A stretch of 44,819 nt of DNA from Fidelibacterota bacterium (GCA_014381925.1 JACNKR010000054.1:1-44819); one strand, 5' to 3'; positions 1-9,825 are shown, counted from the first letter of the stretch. A program made the numbers and translations. The notes: a model not told the origin generated them from the letters alone.

Positions 1-152
1 GAGTTTACACAAACGCAGAAATTGATGTTAGTTAAGTAGGAAATGTATTGGTAGGCAGTTCGTTAATTGAATGTATTTAATGGTTGATTTGAAAAGCATT
101 TATTATTCGAGTAAATGATGTTTACATATTAATTTAAAACCAGTATTCTTGT

Positions 153-548
153 TTAAAAAATATTATCCGAGTTATTGTCCTCTGGTTTGATATTTTCATT
201 GTCAGGGGAGGTCTCCATTTTAATATTTAAATTTTGTTTTTCTTTTTCAAGAGAAGTAATGACATTTTGAAGATTTAAAATTTTATCAGTATGGATCTGA
301 AATTGATCATTTAATGTAAAGTCAGTTACATTTTCTTTATGAAATTTAGAAGCTACAAAATCACCAAGAGCCGTTTTTTCTTTTTTTAATTCTCGTTTCG
401 TACTTTCAATTTCAAATTGAATTTTTCCTTTTTTTGAAAGCACTTCACCCTTTTCAACTGCAATTTTAAAATATTCTTCAGACTTTTCAGCAATTGTGTC
501 ACCTAAATTATTTAGTTCGCCAATCATTTTATTCCATACATCAGACAT
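153..548 (-). CDS. Small charged coiled-coil protein of unknown function
   Basis: This 131-residue protein has no signal peptide or membrane segment, so it is probably cytoplasmic. Residues of about 15-110 are rich in Lys, Glu and Leu with heptad-like spacing (for example KKEKTALGDF and VITSLEKEKQNL), which suggests two helical coiled-coil segments. The C-terminal 20 residues are acidic and Asn-rich, probably disordered. The start is supported by an AGGAG Shine-Dalgarno sequence just upstream (AGGAGATGTTAAATG on the minus strand). It follows a 59-residue membrane protein with only 12 bases between them, so the two are probably co-transcribed. I do not recognise a family; a phasin-like or apolipoprotein-like helical protein is possible but unproven. 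Confidence 0.7.
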   Translation of the reverse strand: MSDVWNKMIGELNNLGDTIAEKSEEYFKIAVEKGEVLSKKGKIQFEIESTKRELKKEKTALGDFVASKFHKENVTDFTLNDQFQIHTDKILNLQNVITSLEKEKQNLNIKMETSPDNENIKPEDNNSDNIF

Positions 549-560
549 TTAACATCTCCT

Positions 561-740
561 TTATTTCACCCATTTATCAGAAAGATATGCAGAGCCATAT
601 AGCATTCCACTCCCTATTAGTAGCATAAGTAATTCATAATTCATATCATGATCTCGCATTCCATAATATAGCCCTGAAATTACGGTTATTAACCCAAGAC
701 CTTGGATTGTTTTTAATAATACCCAAATAAATGTTTTCAT
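561..740 (-). CDS. Small two-helix membrane protein, unknown function
   Basis: A 59-residue reading frame starts at an ATG at 738-740 and ends in TAA at 561-563. The translation begins MKTFIWVLLKTIQGLGLITV and ends AYLSDKWVK. Two hydrophobic stretches (about residues 3-25 and 37-52) are separated by a short charged loop (GMRDHDMNYE), as in a small helical-hairpin inner-membrane protein. The frame lies snugly between its neighbours, 12 bases before the coiled-coil gene and 4 bases after the FAD oxidoreductase, which supports it being real and in the same operon. Length and composition are the only evidence; I recognise no family. Confidence 0.6.
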   Translation of the reverse strand: MKTFIWVLLKTIQGLGLITVISGLYYGMRDHDMNYELLMLLIGSGMLYGSAYLSDKWVK

Positions 741-744
741 ATCG

Positions 745-1806
745 TCATAATATATTTAATTTTCTATTTAATAACTTAAACATAAGTTTCTTTTTAAAAG
801 TATAATTACTTTGTTTTTGTAATATTTGTAATGGCTGTGTAGAATTGCTTAATTGTTTGCAAATATTATATTTTTGTTTTTCATTTAATTTTTCAAATAA
901 ATATCTATTTAATAAAGAAGCCTTCATGTGTGGAATAATATTTTTTTTAATTAATAATTTATAATCTTCTGAATGTGCAATGGATTTTATAGCATAATAT
1001 GCAGAATGAATTGCAGAATTCATTCCAAATCCAAAAAGATAATCTTGGAATCCACCCGCTTCACCAATAAACATTCGACCATCGTTATCAACTTTAGGTG
1101 CGTTTATATCAAATGAACCATAACTTGCGAACGAATTTGCATTTTCAGGTAAATCAATTTCTAATTTTTCTTTGCATTTGTTTTTTAGTTTATTGAGTAT
1201 ATCTTGACTTTCGGATTTTTTATATGCAACAGAAAGTGTCGCCTGACCATCCCAGATAACAAGATAGCCATAACCCGTTTTAGTAATTGAATCATTTAGA
1301 AATAAATAAGTTTGGTCTGGCAATTGAGTATCAAAAGTAATCCCTTGAATATATGCATTTGCTTTTTTAGATCCTGTTGCAATAATTGAGATATGTTCAA
1401 TTTCAGGAGTATATTCAAATCGAATTTCACAACCGATAGAAAGTGCAAAAGTTTGTAATTCTTTATCTATATTTCCTTTTTCCATTCCGCGTTTTACAAA
1501 ATAAAAAAAAGGATTTTTATCTACGATTTGTACTGACGGTGAATTATCAAAGTGAACCGTTATTTTATTTTCTGGTTTAAAATTAAAATCAATTGGAATG
1601 TTTAATTGCGTAAAAAAATCAATTGGATTTGAACAAAAGTTCCATGTTTCTAATCCTTCAATATCGCCATGTCTAGAAAAGCCACATGCTTTATTTTTTT
1701 CATAAATAATCGGGTCGTAACCAGCTTGTTTTAAGAAAATACCAGCTGATAACCCTGCGATACCACCTCCTTGTATTTTAATTGGAGTGTGTTTTGAGAG
1801 CTTCAA
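745..1806 (-). CDS. FAD-dependent oxidoreductase, geranylgeranyl reductase-like
   Basis: This 353-residue flavoprotein opens with a Rossmann dinucleotide-binding motif (GGGIAGLSAG, residues 13-22) and an acidic residue ending the second strand (IIYEKN), as in the NAD(P)/FAD oxidoreductases of the geranylgeranyl-reductase and halogenase type. A second FAD motif lies near residues 240-270 (DGRMFIGEAGGFQDYLFGFG), matching the GD-type motif of this superfamily although the usual Asp position is shifted. The start appears to be TTG and overlaps the end of gatB by 29 bases, so it is translationally linked to gatB. Family membership is well supported; the substrate (an isoprenoid double bond or another lipid) is not shown by the sequence. 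Confidence 0.8.
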   Translation of the reverse strand: MKLSKHTPIKIQGGGIAGLSAGIFLKQAGYDPIIYEKNKACGFSRHGDIEGLETWNFCSNPIDFFTQLNIPIDFNFKPENKITVHFDNSPSVQIVDKNPFFYFVKRGMEKGNIDKELQTFALSIGCEIRFEYTPEIEHISIIATGSKKANAYIQGITFDTQLPDQTYLFLNDSITKTGYGYLVIWDGQATLSVAYKKSESQDILNKLKNKCKEKLEIDLPENANSFASYGSFDINAPKVDNDGRMFIGEAGGFQDYLFGFGMNSAIHSAYYAIKSIAHSEDYKLLIKKNIIPHMKASLLNRYLFEKLNEKQKYNICKQLSNSTQPLQILQKQSNYTFKKKLMFKLLNRKLNIL

Positions 1807-3223
1807 TTAGTTTAACGAGTTCGGCAGGATTTGCTTTGCCTTGTGTTTTTCTCATTATTTGACCCATGAAAAATCCTTTTAATTTTTCTTCACCGGATTG
1901 ATATCGCAAAAGTTCAGACGGGTTTGCATCGGCAACTTCTATTACGATATCTGCTAATGAATGCGTATCATCATTTAGTAGATTATTTTTTTCTAAAATT
2001 GTAGATAAAGGATTGTTTGATTCAGCTTTTAATATAAATGCTTTTTTAAAATTTGAGACTGATAAACTGCCATTATTCTGAAAATTTAAAAGCTTAGAAA
2101 TATCATCAATACTGATTGGTAACTCATTAATTGAAATATTTTTATCTTTCAATAATTTGCTTATATCACCTAATAAAATATTTTTAGATTTTTTAACATC
2201 ACCTATTTTGATTATTAGATTTTCAAAATAATTTGCAAAATTTGATTCTTGACAAATTCGCTCGCTATCAGACAGGGATAATTTATAATCTTTTTGAAAT
2301 CGTTTCACTTTTTCAATTGGTTTTTCAGGACAATTATCATTTAATTTTTTAATTATTTTATCATCAATGAAAACAGGAGGTAAGTCAGGGCATGGAAAAT
2401 ATCTATAATCATGAGCATCTTCTTTTAATCGAAGTACTGAAATTGAATCGGCTTTATCATCATATTGTAATGTACATTGTTTAATTTTTCCACCATTTTC
2501 AAGAATGTCAATTTGGCGATTTATTTCAAGATTAATTGCTTTTTCAACAAATTTAAAGGAATTTACATTTTTAATTTCAGCCCGAGTACCAAATTCATCA
2601 GAATCATTTTTTCGAATAGATACATTTGCATCGCATCTTAATTGGCCTTTTTCCATATCACAATTTGAAATTTCTAAATATTGAATTTGTTGTTTCAATT
2701 GAGTAAGATATGCTTTTGCCTCAGATGCCGATCTTAAATCAGGTTCTGAAACAATTTCTAAAAGGGGGGTCCCGCAGCGATTTAGATCAATATGAGTTGC
2801 GGAATCTTGTACGGAATGAATTAATTTACCAGCATCTTCTTCTAAATGAGCTCGAGTAAGTTGGACTGTTTTTTCCATATTGTCATGTAAATATTTGATT
2901 TCCCCACCTTCACATATTGGTAAAGAAAATTGCGAAGTTTGAAACCCCTTTGGCAAGTCTGGATAAAAATAATTTTTTCGTGAGAATTGGACGGATTTAT
3001 TTATTTTAGAATTTACAGCAATACCAAATAGTGCAGATTTTTCAATAGCTGATTTATTAGGTAATGGAAGTGAACCTGGTAATCCAATACAAATGGGGCA
3101 ACACCTTGAATTTGGTTTACCCAATGATTCATTTGAACATCCACAAAATAATTTAGATTTTGTATTTAGTTGGACATGTACCTCTAAACCAATTACCACT
3201 TTCCATTTGCCATGACTATTCAA
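1778..3223 (-). CDS. gatB: Aspartyl/glutamyl-tRNA amidotransferase subunit B
   Basis: GatB is the kinase-like subunit of GatCAB, which converts misacylated Glu-tRNA(Gln) and Asp-tRNA(Asn) to the amidated forms in the cytoplasm. The 481-residue protein has the expected full length. Family signatures are IGLEVHVQL near the N-terminus, a Cys-rich zinc-type element (CGCSNES...CCPIC), the DLPKGFQTSQF segment, LRCDANVSIR near residue 195, and a C-terminal YqeY-like tail (GFFMGQIMRKTQGKANPAEL). The apparent start is TTG one base after the serA stop codon, with no strong Shine-Dalgarno, suggesting coupled translation. gatA and gatC are not in this window. Confidence 0.97.
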   Translation of the reverse strand: MNSHGKWKVVIGLEVHVQLNTKSKLFCGCSNESLGKPNSRCCPICIGLPGSLPLPNKSAIEKSALFGIAVNSKINKSVQFSRKNYFYPDLPKGFQTSQFSLPICEGGEIKYLHDNMEKTVQLTRAHLEEDAGKLIHSVQDSATHIDLNRCGTPLLEIVSEPDLRSASEAKAYLTQLKQQIQYLEISNCDMEKGQLRCDANVSIRKNDSDEFGTRAEIKNVNSFKFVEKAINLEINRQIDILENGGKIKQCTLQYDDKADSISVLRLKEDAHDYRYFPCPDLPPVFIDDKIIKKLNDNCPEKPIEKVKRFQKDYKLSLSDSERICQESNFANYFENLIIKIGDVKKSKNILLGDISKLLKDKNISINELPISIDDISKLLNFQNNGSLSVSNFKKAFILKAESNNPLSTILEKNNLLNDDTHSLADIVIEVADANPSELLRYQSGEEKLKGFFMGQIMRKTQGKANPAELVKLIEALKTHSN

Positions 3224-3224
3224 T

Positions 3225-4796
3225 TTATTTAACAGATAGGGGAGTTACTTCAAGTAAATCATTAAGCACACTGAGGCTGTTTAATACAGCTGTTGTTGCG
3301 GGGTTATCCAGTTTAATAATTGCATAAGCAATATCACTTTCTTTAGATCTACTTAAGTGGTATTCAGCAATATTTACATTTTGGTCACCGAGCATTGTCC
3401 CAACTTTTCCAATTACACCTGGTACATCTTTATTTTTTAAAAATAACATATTTCCTGTTGGTTTAAAATCAACTTGATATCCCATTAAATTTACAATTCG
3501 TAAATGATCATCTGAAAATGCGCTTCCACCAATTTTAATTTCGCCCGTTTCACTTTCAACAAATGTTTGAATTAAATTAGTATAAGATATTTTTTTGCTA
3601 CTATATGAATGTTCAACTGAAATACCTCGTTCTTCAGCAACAGCAAAAGCATTTACAAAATTTACTCGGCTACCACTTACATTTTCTAATAGTCCTTTTA
3701 GAAAAGACAATACAAGAGGTTTAGTCTCTTCTAATGTTCCATAACATTCAAATTGAATATTTTTTATTGCACCTTTAGAAAGCTGAGATTGTAATTGTCC
3801 AATTTTATTTGCAAGATTTAAATATGGTTCCAATTTTTTTAATTCTTCCATATTTGATACAGGCATATTTAGTGCATTATTGATTTTACCATGATTAAGA
3901 AAATCACATATTTGCTCACAAATACTTGTTGAAACACCTTCTTTGGCTTCTTTTGTTGAAGCTCCGAGGTGAGGTGTTAACAAAATATTTTTTGCAGAAA
4001 CAAGAGGGTGGTCTCCATTAATTGGTTCAGAAGTGAATACATCAATTGCTGCACCAGCGATGATTCCTTCATTTAATGCTTTTGCTAAATCATCTTCATT
4101 AATTATTCCTCCTCTTGCAACATTAATAATTCGAGCAGAACTTTTCATCTTTGATATTCGGTCATAATTAAATAAATTACGCGTAGAATCAAGCATTGGA
4201 ACATGGAGCGTTATAAAATCACTTTCTGCTGAAAGTGTGTCTAAATCAACAACTTTTACTTCATCAGGGTTAAACATTTCTTGAGAAATAAAAGGATCAT
4301 ATCCTAAAATTTTCATATCAAAACTATGCGCTCTTTTAATAACTTCTCTTCCTATTCGGCCTAATCCAACAACGCCTAATGTTTTACCCTTTAGTTCAAT
4401 ACCTACTAATTCATGGCGATTCCACTCACCATTCATTAGCCCAAGGTGCCCTTTTTGAATATTTCTTGATAGTGTTGCGATTAAAGCAAATGAATGTTCA
4501 GCTGCAGAAATTGTATTGCTGTCCGGTGTATTCATGACAATTACACCTGATTTTGTCGCTTCTGAAATATCAATATTATCCACGCCAACGCCAGCCCTAC
4601 CAATGACTTGCAAATTATGTGTTTTTGATAAATATTCTTTCCCAATTTTTGTTCCACTTCTAATTACCCATCCATCTATTTCAGGTAGAATATTAATGTC
4701 AATATCTTTATGTTGGTAATCTAATATTTCAAAATTAGCTGATTTTAGAATTTCCATTCCTTTTTCAGAAATTGGATCTGATACAAGTATTTTCAA
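3225..4796 (-). CDS. serA: D-3-phosphoglycerate dehydrogenase
   Basis: SerA oxidises 3-phosphoglycerate to 3-phosphohydroxypyruvate with NAD+, the first step of serine synthesis. The 523-residue protein is the long form: a D-2-hydroxyacid dehydrogenase core with the NAD motif VVGLGRIGREV, catalytic Arg in ARGGIINEDDL, Glu in DVFTSEP and His in LTPHLGAST, then an ASB-type intervening domain (about 320-450) and a C-terminal ACT domain (GNMLFLKNKDVPGVIGKVG onward) that could bind serine. The start is TTG with an AGGA ribosome-binding site 8 bases upstream. The next gene upstream, 12 bases away, is an aminotransferase that could perform the following pathway step. Confidence 0.96.
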   Translation of the reverse strand: MKILVSDPISEKGMEILKSANFEILDYQHKDIDINILPEIDGWVIRSGTKIGKEYLSKTHNLQVIGRAGVGVDNIDISEATKSGVIVMNTPDSNTISAAEHSFALIATLSRNIQKGHLGLMNGEWNRHELVGIELKGKTLGVVGLGRIGREVIKRAHSFDMKILGYDPFISQEMFNPDEVKVVDLDTLSAESDFITLHVPMLDSTRNLFNYDRISKMKSSARIINVARGGIINEDDLAKALNEGIIAGAAIDVFTSEPINGDHPLVSAKNILLTPHLGASTKEAKEGVSTSICEQICDFLNHGKINNALNMPVSNMEELKKLEPYLNLANKIGQLQSQLSKGAIKNIQFECYGTLEETKPLVLSFLKGLLENVSGSRVNFVNAFAVAEERGISVEHSYSSKKISYTNLIQTFVESETGEIKIGGSAFSDDHLRIVNLMGYQVDFKPTGNMLFLKNKDVPGVIGKVGTMLGDQNVNIAEYHLSRSKESDIAYAIIKLDNPATTAVLNSLSVLNDLLEVTPLSVK

Positions 4797-4808
4797 TTTA
4801 TTTTCCTG

Positions 4809-5897
4809 TTAGTAGTTTAATTCAGTTAAAACATTATCAAATTGGGCTAGATAGTCTTTTAAATCATCTAAATATACATTCCCCATATGTGCAATTCTAA
4901 AGGTTTGACCTCTTAGTTTACCATATCCTCTATCCATTCGATAACCTTTACCTAATAATTTATCATTGATAGCATTAATATCCCATTTTTGGTCATTTTG
5001 TATGCAAGTTATTGTTGGTGATAAACATGATTTTTCTGGGAAAAACTGTTGCCCATGATTTATTGCCCACTCACGAGTATATTTCCCACATTCAATATGT
5101 CTTTCCCATCTATTTTCTAAACCTTCATTCTCTATTTTTTCAATTGTTGCTTTTAATCCAAATAAGTGGGGAATAGATGGAGTTACGGGAGTTTGCCATT
5201 TTTCATAATATTTATCATATACTTCTAAATCAAAGAAATAACCCTTATTCTTTATATTTTTTGAACGGTCTAATATTCTATCTGAGACGGAGCAAACAGC
5301 AAACCCTGCAGGTAAACCCCAGGCTTTTTGAGTTGAAGCAAAAATAAAATCAATTCCTAATTTATCAACTTCAATTTTTACACCAGCCATCGAGCTTACT
5401 GCATCGACCATCCAAATTACATTTGGATATTTGTTTTTTAATAATTTTGATATTGGTTCTAAATCACTTAAAACGCCTGTAGATGTTTCATTATGAACCA
5501 TACAGAATATATCATAATCACCTGTAGAAAGTTGATCATCAATATCCTCTGGGTGAATTCCAGTTTCCCATGATTTATCAATTGTAGAATACTTAAACCC
5601 ACATTTATCACCTACAGTTGACCATTTGCTACTAAAAGCGCCATTGACAGCAAATAATATTTTGCTATTCGGTTTGTATGTATTTCGTAATCCTAATTCC
5701 CAAAGCCCAGTTGCGGCATGTGAAGCTAAAAATACTTTATTTTGTGTATATAAAACTTTTTGAATTCCAGTAATTACTGTTTGAGTTAATTCAGAAAATT
5801 CAGGAGTTCGATGTCCAACTTGATAGGTTGAAAATGCATTTAAAATGTCTTCCGAAACATGTGTGGGTCCCGGTATAAAAAGTTTTGGATAAGCCAT
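4809..5897 (-). CDS. Class V PLP aminotransferase (alanine-glyoxylate / phosphoserine type)
   Basis: This PLP-dependent transaminase belongs to the alanine-glyoxylate/serine-pyruvate branch of class V. It has the N-terminal signature FIPGPTHVSEDIL, a GHRTPEF segment, a Gly-rich cofactor region (ASHAATGLWE), the Asp that contacts the pyridine ring (MVDAVSSM) and the Schiff-base Lys191 in FASTQKAWGLPAG. A longer reading frame starts at 5951, but the ATG at 5895-5897 has an AAAGGA site 6 bases upstream and gives the usual family start MAYPKLFIPGP, so I choose it (362 residues). It sits 12 bases before serA. I infer that it acts as the phosphoserine transaminase; the sequence alone does not exclude a glyoxylate or serine transaminase role. 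Confidence 0.9.
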   Translation of the reverse strand: MAYPKLFIPGPTHVSEDILNAFSTYQVGHRTPEFSELTQTVITGIQKVLYTQNKVFLASHAATGLWELGLRNTYKPNSKILFAVNGAFSSKWSTVGDKCGFKYSTIDKSWETGIHPEDIDDQLSTGDYDIFCMVHNETSTGVLSDLEPISKLLKNKYPNVIWMVDAVSSMAGVKIEVDKLGIDFIFASTQKAWGLPAGFAVCSVSDRILDRSKNIKNKGYFFDLEVYDKYYEKWQTPVTPSIPHLFGLKATIEKIENEGLENRWERHIECGKYTREWAINHGQQFFPEKSCLSPTITCIQNDQKWDINAINDKLLGKGYRMDRGYGKLRGQTFRIAHMGNVYLDDLKDYLAQFDNVLTELNY

Positions 5898-6042
5898 AAA
5901 TCCTTTAAATATTAATAATAGGGTAAAATCAGAAGCGATAATATAATCCAATTAATTTAGCGTATAAAACATGATTTTTATTTATTGTATCAATTCGTTC
6001 AAATGATTGGGCGATGCTATAAGTTACTTGTAAATTTAATAT

Positions 6043-6684
6043 ATGAAACTTAAAGTAAATGAGATATTTTATAGCATTCAGGGTGAATCAACTTATGCTG
6101 GTTTACCTTGCATTTTTATTCGATTAACCTATTGTAATTTGAGGTGTTCTTGGTGTGATTCTGAATATACTTTTAATAATGGAATAGATATGTCAATTAA
6201 TGAAATAATTCAGGAAATAAAAATTTATAATTGTAATTTAGTTGAAGTAACAGGTGGTGAACCCTTATTTCAAGAAGGGTGTATTGAATTATTATCATCA
6301 TTAGAAAATGAAGGGTTTAAAATATTATTGGAAACAGGAGGCTCATTATCTGTAAAAGATGTACCTTTATCAGTTATTAAAGTTATTGATTTTAAATGCC
6401 CTGGAAGTGGTATGGATAAAAAGAACTTATGGTCTATAATTAATGAAATAAATCCAACAGATGAGTTGAAATTTGTAATAAAAAATAGAAGTGATTTTGA
6501 ATGGGCAGAATTAAAAGTTGTTGAATATAATTTAGACAAAACAAATATTGTTATTTTTAGTCCAGTATTTTCTGAATTAAAATATGAACAGCTTGCAGAA
6601 TGGGTGAAAGAATCTAAATTAAATATAAGAATGCAAATACAAATGCATAAACATATTTGGTCACCTAATTTAATTGGAGTATAG
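6043..6684 (+). CDS. queE: 7-carboxy-7-deazaguanine synthase (radical SAM)
   Basis: QueE converts 6-carboxy-tetrahydropterin to 7-carboxy-7-deazaguanine using S-adenosylmethionine, on the way to queuosine or other deazaguanine modifications. The 213-residue protein starts with EIFYSIQGEST, a typical QueE opening, followed by the radical SAM cluster ligands Cys31, Cys35 and Cys38 in YCNLRCSWCD. The SAM-binding segment VEVTGGEPLFQ and the substrate element DFKCPGSG follow. The length fits the family. It is followed after 2 bases by queC, so the two form an operon. The 90 or so bases upstream separate it from a divergent aminotransferase gene; no riboswitch is evident there. Confidence 0.95.
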   Translation: MKLKVNEIFYSIQGESTYAGLPCIFIRLTYCNLRCSWCDSEYTFNNGIDMSINEIIQEIKIYNCNLVEVTGGEPLFQEGCIELLSSLENEGFKILLETGGSLSVKDVPLSVIKVIDFKCPGSGMDKKNLWSIINEINPTDELKFVIKNRSDFEWAELKVVEYNLDKTNIVIFSPVFSELKYEQLAEWVKESKLNIRMQIQMHKHIWSPNLIGV

Positions 6685-6686
6685 AA

Positions 6687-7358
6687 TTGAGTGAAAAATG
6701 TAATAAATCTATTGTGCTTGTTTCTGGTGGAATGGACTCTTGTGTAACTTCCGCGATTGCAAAACTAAAATCTGAAAATATTGCATTTTTACATTCAAAC
6801 TATGGTCAGCGAACAGAAGAACGAGAATTAAAATCATTTAATGCAATGGCTGATTTTTATAATGTTAAAGAGAGGTTAATTTTAGATTTTACACATTTGA
6901 GTAAAATTGGTGGCTCAAGTTTGACTGATAAAAAAATTGCTGTTCCTAAAGCCAATTTAGAAAATAATGATATTCCAAATTCGTATGTTCCATTCCGAAA
7001 TGCAAATTTATTAAGTGCTTCTGTCAGTTGGGCAGAGGTCATCGGTGCAAATGCAATATATATCGGTGCGGTTGAGGAAGATTCTTCAGGTTATCCTGAT
7101 TGTCGCCGTTCATTTTATGATGCATTTGAAAAAACTATTGAAGAGGGGACTAAACCAAATACAAATATAAAAATTATTACTCCATTAATAAATATGTCTA
7201 AAAAAGAAATTGTATTAAAAGGAGTGGGGCTTAATTCTCCAATTGAATTATCATGGAGTTGTTATGAAAGTAATCTCACTCCATGCGGTGAATGTGATTC
7301 ATGTGCTTTACGGGCAAGAGGATTTAAATTAGCAAATAAAATTGATCCAATTTTATAA
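6687..7358 (+). CDS. queC: 7-cyano-7-deazaguanine synthase
   Basis: QueC uses ATP and ammonia to turn 7-carboxy-7-deazaguanine into preQ0. The 223-residue protein shows the PP-loop pyrophosphatase motif (VLVSGGMDS, residues 10-18), the family segments LHSNYGQRTEERE and VPFRNANLLSASVSWA, and a C-terminal zinc site made by Cys192, Cys200, Cys203 and Cys206 (SWSCYESNLTPCGECDSC). The start is TTG with a GGAG sequence suitably upstream inside the end of queE. The rest of the pathway (folE, queD, queF) is not in the window, so preQ0 synthesis would rely on genes elsewhere. Confidence 0.96.
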   Translation: MSEKCNKSIVLVSGGMDSCVTSAIAKLKSENIAFLHSNYGQRTEERELKSFNAMADFYNVKERLILDFTHLSKIGGSSLTDKKIAVPKANLENNDIPNSYVPFRNANLLSASVSWAEVIGANAIYIGAVEEDSSGYPDCRRSFYDAFEKTIEEGTKPNTNIKIITPLINMSKKEIVLKGVGLNSPIELSWSCYESNLTPCGECDSCALRARGFKLANKIDPIL

Positions 7359-7374
7359 TTTAAAAGTATATGTT

Positions 7375-9825
7375 ATGAAAAAAACGATAATTATTTTATT
7401 TATTTCATTTTGTATGGTTTATTATTATTCAAATAATAACCAATTTGTTAATGAGAAATTACCCGTGCCAACAGAAATAATTCAAAAGAAGAAAAATCGA
7501 AAAATATTTAAAAAAGGTAGGAAAGAATATTATAATCAGATGCATAAAACTGCTCCAGATTTTGATTGGAAGAATTCTGATGCTGATTATAGAAGAAACA
7601 AATCAATATTAAAAACAGAGCAACGCCAAAGATTATCAATGCATTTTGATAATCATCAGTTTAGAAATTTCCAATCAAGAGAAATTCAGGGCTATTGGGA
7701 AGAAAAAGGCAGTAATAATTTATCAGGACGGATTCATACTTCTGAAGTTGATTTTATTAATAATTTAATTTATTGTGGTTCTTCTGGCGGTAATATTTGG
7801 CGTGGCACTATTGATGGTGAAAACTGGGAATCTTTAAATGATTATATGAAGTTACCCAATATAATAATGTTAAGATTAATTGAGGATAATAATCTAAGGC
7901 GGTTATTAATTGGTACGGGTAGTTCTCGTTTTTATTATACCGATAATGATGGAATAGGTATTGAGGAAAGCGTGGGGCTTGAAAATATTCAATCTTGGGG
8001 AAATATTAAAAGAACAATTGTTCAAAATAATCCCGAAAATACTATTTTACTTTTAGCGAAGGAATGGAATAATACGACATGGCAAGAAGTTAGTTCAATC
8101 TATGTTTCTACTGATTTGGGAGAATCATTTACAAAAGAATGGACAACGGCAAGAACTGTTTCTCATATTGATATTTGGACTCCTCGTTATCAAGAAAATG
8201 CATTAATTTATATTCAAATGGACGATGAGATTTTTACTTTTGATGAATCTTTTGATTTAGTGTTGTTAAGTAATATATCTTCTAATTTAAATGGTGATGT
8301 ACGATTAACAGGTGGAATAAATAATAGTGAAGTATTTATTTATGCAAAAATAAATGATGATTTGTTTTATTCTTCAAATGGTGGTGATTCGTGGGATCAA
8401 AAAACACAATCTGGAACTTATTTATTTGGTATAAATAGTTTTAATTCATCAAATATAAATCCAAATTTTGTTGCAATGGGTGGAATTGATGTTTATAAAT
8501 CTACGAATGGTGGTAATAGTTGGGGGTTAGTTAATAATTGGTATGAATATTATAATGATCCTTTTAATTATTTACATGCAGATATTCCAGAAATTCGTTG
8601 GTTTGTTGACCCTGAAAATAATCAAGAGTTTGCTTTAATTTCGACTGATGGAGGATTATATTGGTCAAATAGCCAATTGGCAAATGTTGATAATCTATCA
8701 ATGGATGGGTTGGGAGTTAGTCAGTATTATTCAACCTACACAATGGAGTCATATCCTAATTTAATATGGGCAGGAGCTCAAGATCAAGGTCTTCAACGAA
8801 GTCTAAATAATGATGAAGGAATATTGAATTTTACCCAGCTCATCAGCGGAGATTATGGTCATTTATCATCTTCTAATGGTGGGCAATCCATCTGGATTGT
8901 TTATCCAGGTTTTATATCCTATTATCAATATCCCAATGATAATTGGACTTCTTGGGAATTTCAAGGAGATGGGTATTTATGGATGCCGCCTATTGTTGAG
9001 CATCCGACTCATGCAAATAAATGCTTTTTAGCAGGAGGATCATTAACAGGTGGACATAAAATTATTGAATTAACGGCAAATGGAAATTCAATATCTGCTG
9101 AAGAAATTTCATATAATTTTAATAGTACAATTACAGCAATAGCACACTCACCATTAAACTCGCAATTTATATATGTTTCGACTTATAATGGAAATTTTTA
9201 TCATTCAGAAAATGGGGGATTAGATTGGGAAATGACATCTACATTCTCTGGACCAGAACCACATTATTTTTATGGTTCATCAATTTTACCCTCATACAAT
9301 GAATTGGGAAAGGTAATTATTGCAGGAAGTGGGTATTCAAATCCTGGGGTTTATGTGTCATATAATAATGGAATTTCATTTGAACCAATGGATGAAGGAT
9401 TACCAAATACATTAGTATTTACATTAGCAGGTTCAAATGATGATGAACTAGTATTTGCATCTACAGAAGTTGGGCCATTTGTTTATACTGCAATTACGGG
9501 TGAATGGATCGATATTTCTGGGCTTGGCGCACCTGATCAAACTTATTGGTCAGTTGAATATATTGATGAAATAAATACAGCTCGATTTGGTACATATGGT
9601 CGTGGAATTTGGGATTTTATTATTACAGGTGGTTATAATTATGAAATTGGTGATATTAACAATGATCAAGTAAAAAATATACAGGATATTATTATACTTG
9701 TAAACTTTATTTTGGGTAATTTAACTCCTGTGGATAATCAAGCATTATCAGCAGATATAAATGAAGATGGCCTAATAAATATAACAGATGTTGTTTTATT
9801 GGTCAATATTATTTTACAAAATTAA
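7375..9825 (+). CDS. Secreted Asp-box/BNR beta-propeller protein with dockerin-like C-terminus
   Basis: This large exported protein (816 residues from the chosen ATG) begins with a signal peptide (MKKTIIILFISFCMVYYY). An upstream in-frame ATG at 7342 would overlap queC and delay the signal peptide, so I prefer 7375. The body carries many Asp-box-like repeats of the sialidase/BNR and Vps10 kind, for example YVSTDLGESF, YSSNGGDSW, YKSTNGGNSWG and YHSENGGLDWE, which indicate one or two beta-propellers. The last 65 residues contain two EF-hand-like dockerin motifs (GDINNDQVKNIQDII and ADINEDGLINITDVV), probably calcium binding. No catalytic residues can be assigned. It lies 16 bases after queC but is functionally unrelated to it. 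Confidence 0.85.
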   Translation: MKKTIIILFISFCMVYYYSNNNQFVNEKLPVPTEIIQKKKNRKIFKKGRKEYYNQMHKTAPDFDWKNSDADYRRNKSILKTEQRQRLSMHFDNHQFRNFQSREIQGYWEEKGSNNLSGRIHTSEVDFINNLIYCGSSGGNIWRGTIDGENWESLNDYMKLPNIIMLRLIEDNNLRRLLIGTGSSRFYYTDNDGIGIEESVGLENIQSWGNIKRTIVQNNPENTILLLAKEWNNTTWQEVSSIYVSTDLGESFTKEWTTARTVSHIDIWTPRYQENALIYIQMDDEIFTFDESFDLVLLSNISSNLNGDVRLTGGINNSEVFIYAKINDDLFYSSNGGDSWDQKTQSGTYLFGINSFNSSNINPNFVAMGGIDVYKSTNGGNSWGLVNNWYEYYNDPFNYLHADIPEIRWFVDPENNQEFALISTDGGLYWSNSQLANVDNLSMDGLGVSQYYSTYTMESYPNLIWAGAQDQGLQRSLNNDEGILNFTQLISGDYGHLSSSNGGQSIWIVYPGFISYYQYPNDNWTSWEFQGDGYLWMPPIVEHPTHANKCFLAGGSLTGGHKIIELTANGNSISAEEISYNFNSTITAIAHSPLNSQFIYVSTYNGNFYHSENGGLDWEMTSTFSGPEPHYFYGSSILPSYNELGKVIIAGSGYSNPGVYVSYNNGISFEPMDEGLPNTLVFTLAGSNDDELVFASTEVGPFVYTAITGEWIDISGLGAPDQTYWSVEYIDEINTARFGTYGRGIWDFIITGGYNYEIGDINNDQVKNIQDIIILVNFILGNLTPVDNQALSADINEDGLINITDVVLLVNIILQN

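Noticed and set aside
1-152. C-terminal end of a plus-strand gene at the left edge
   Set aside because: Two frames are briefly open (ending VYTNAEIDVS or QTQKLMLVK) but too short to support a call.
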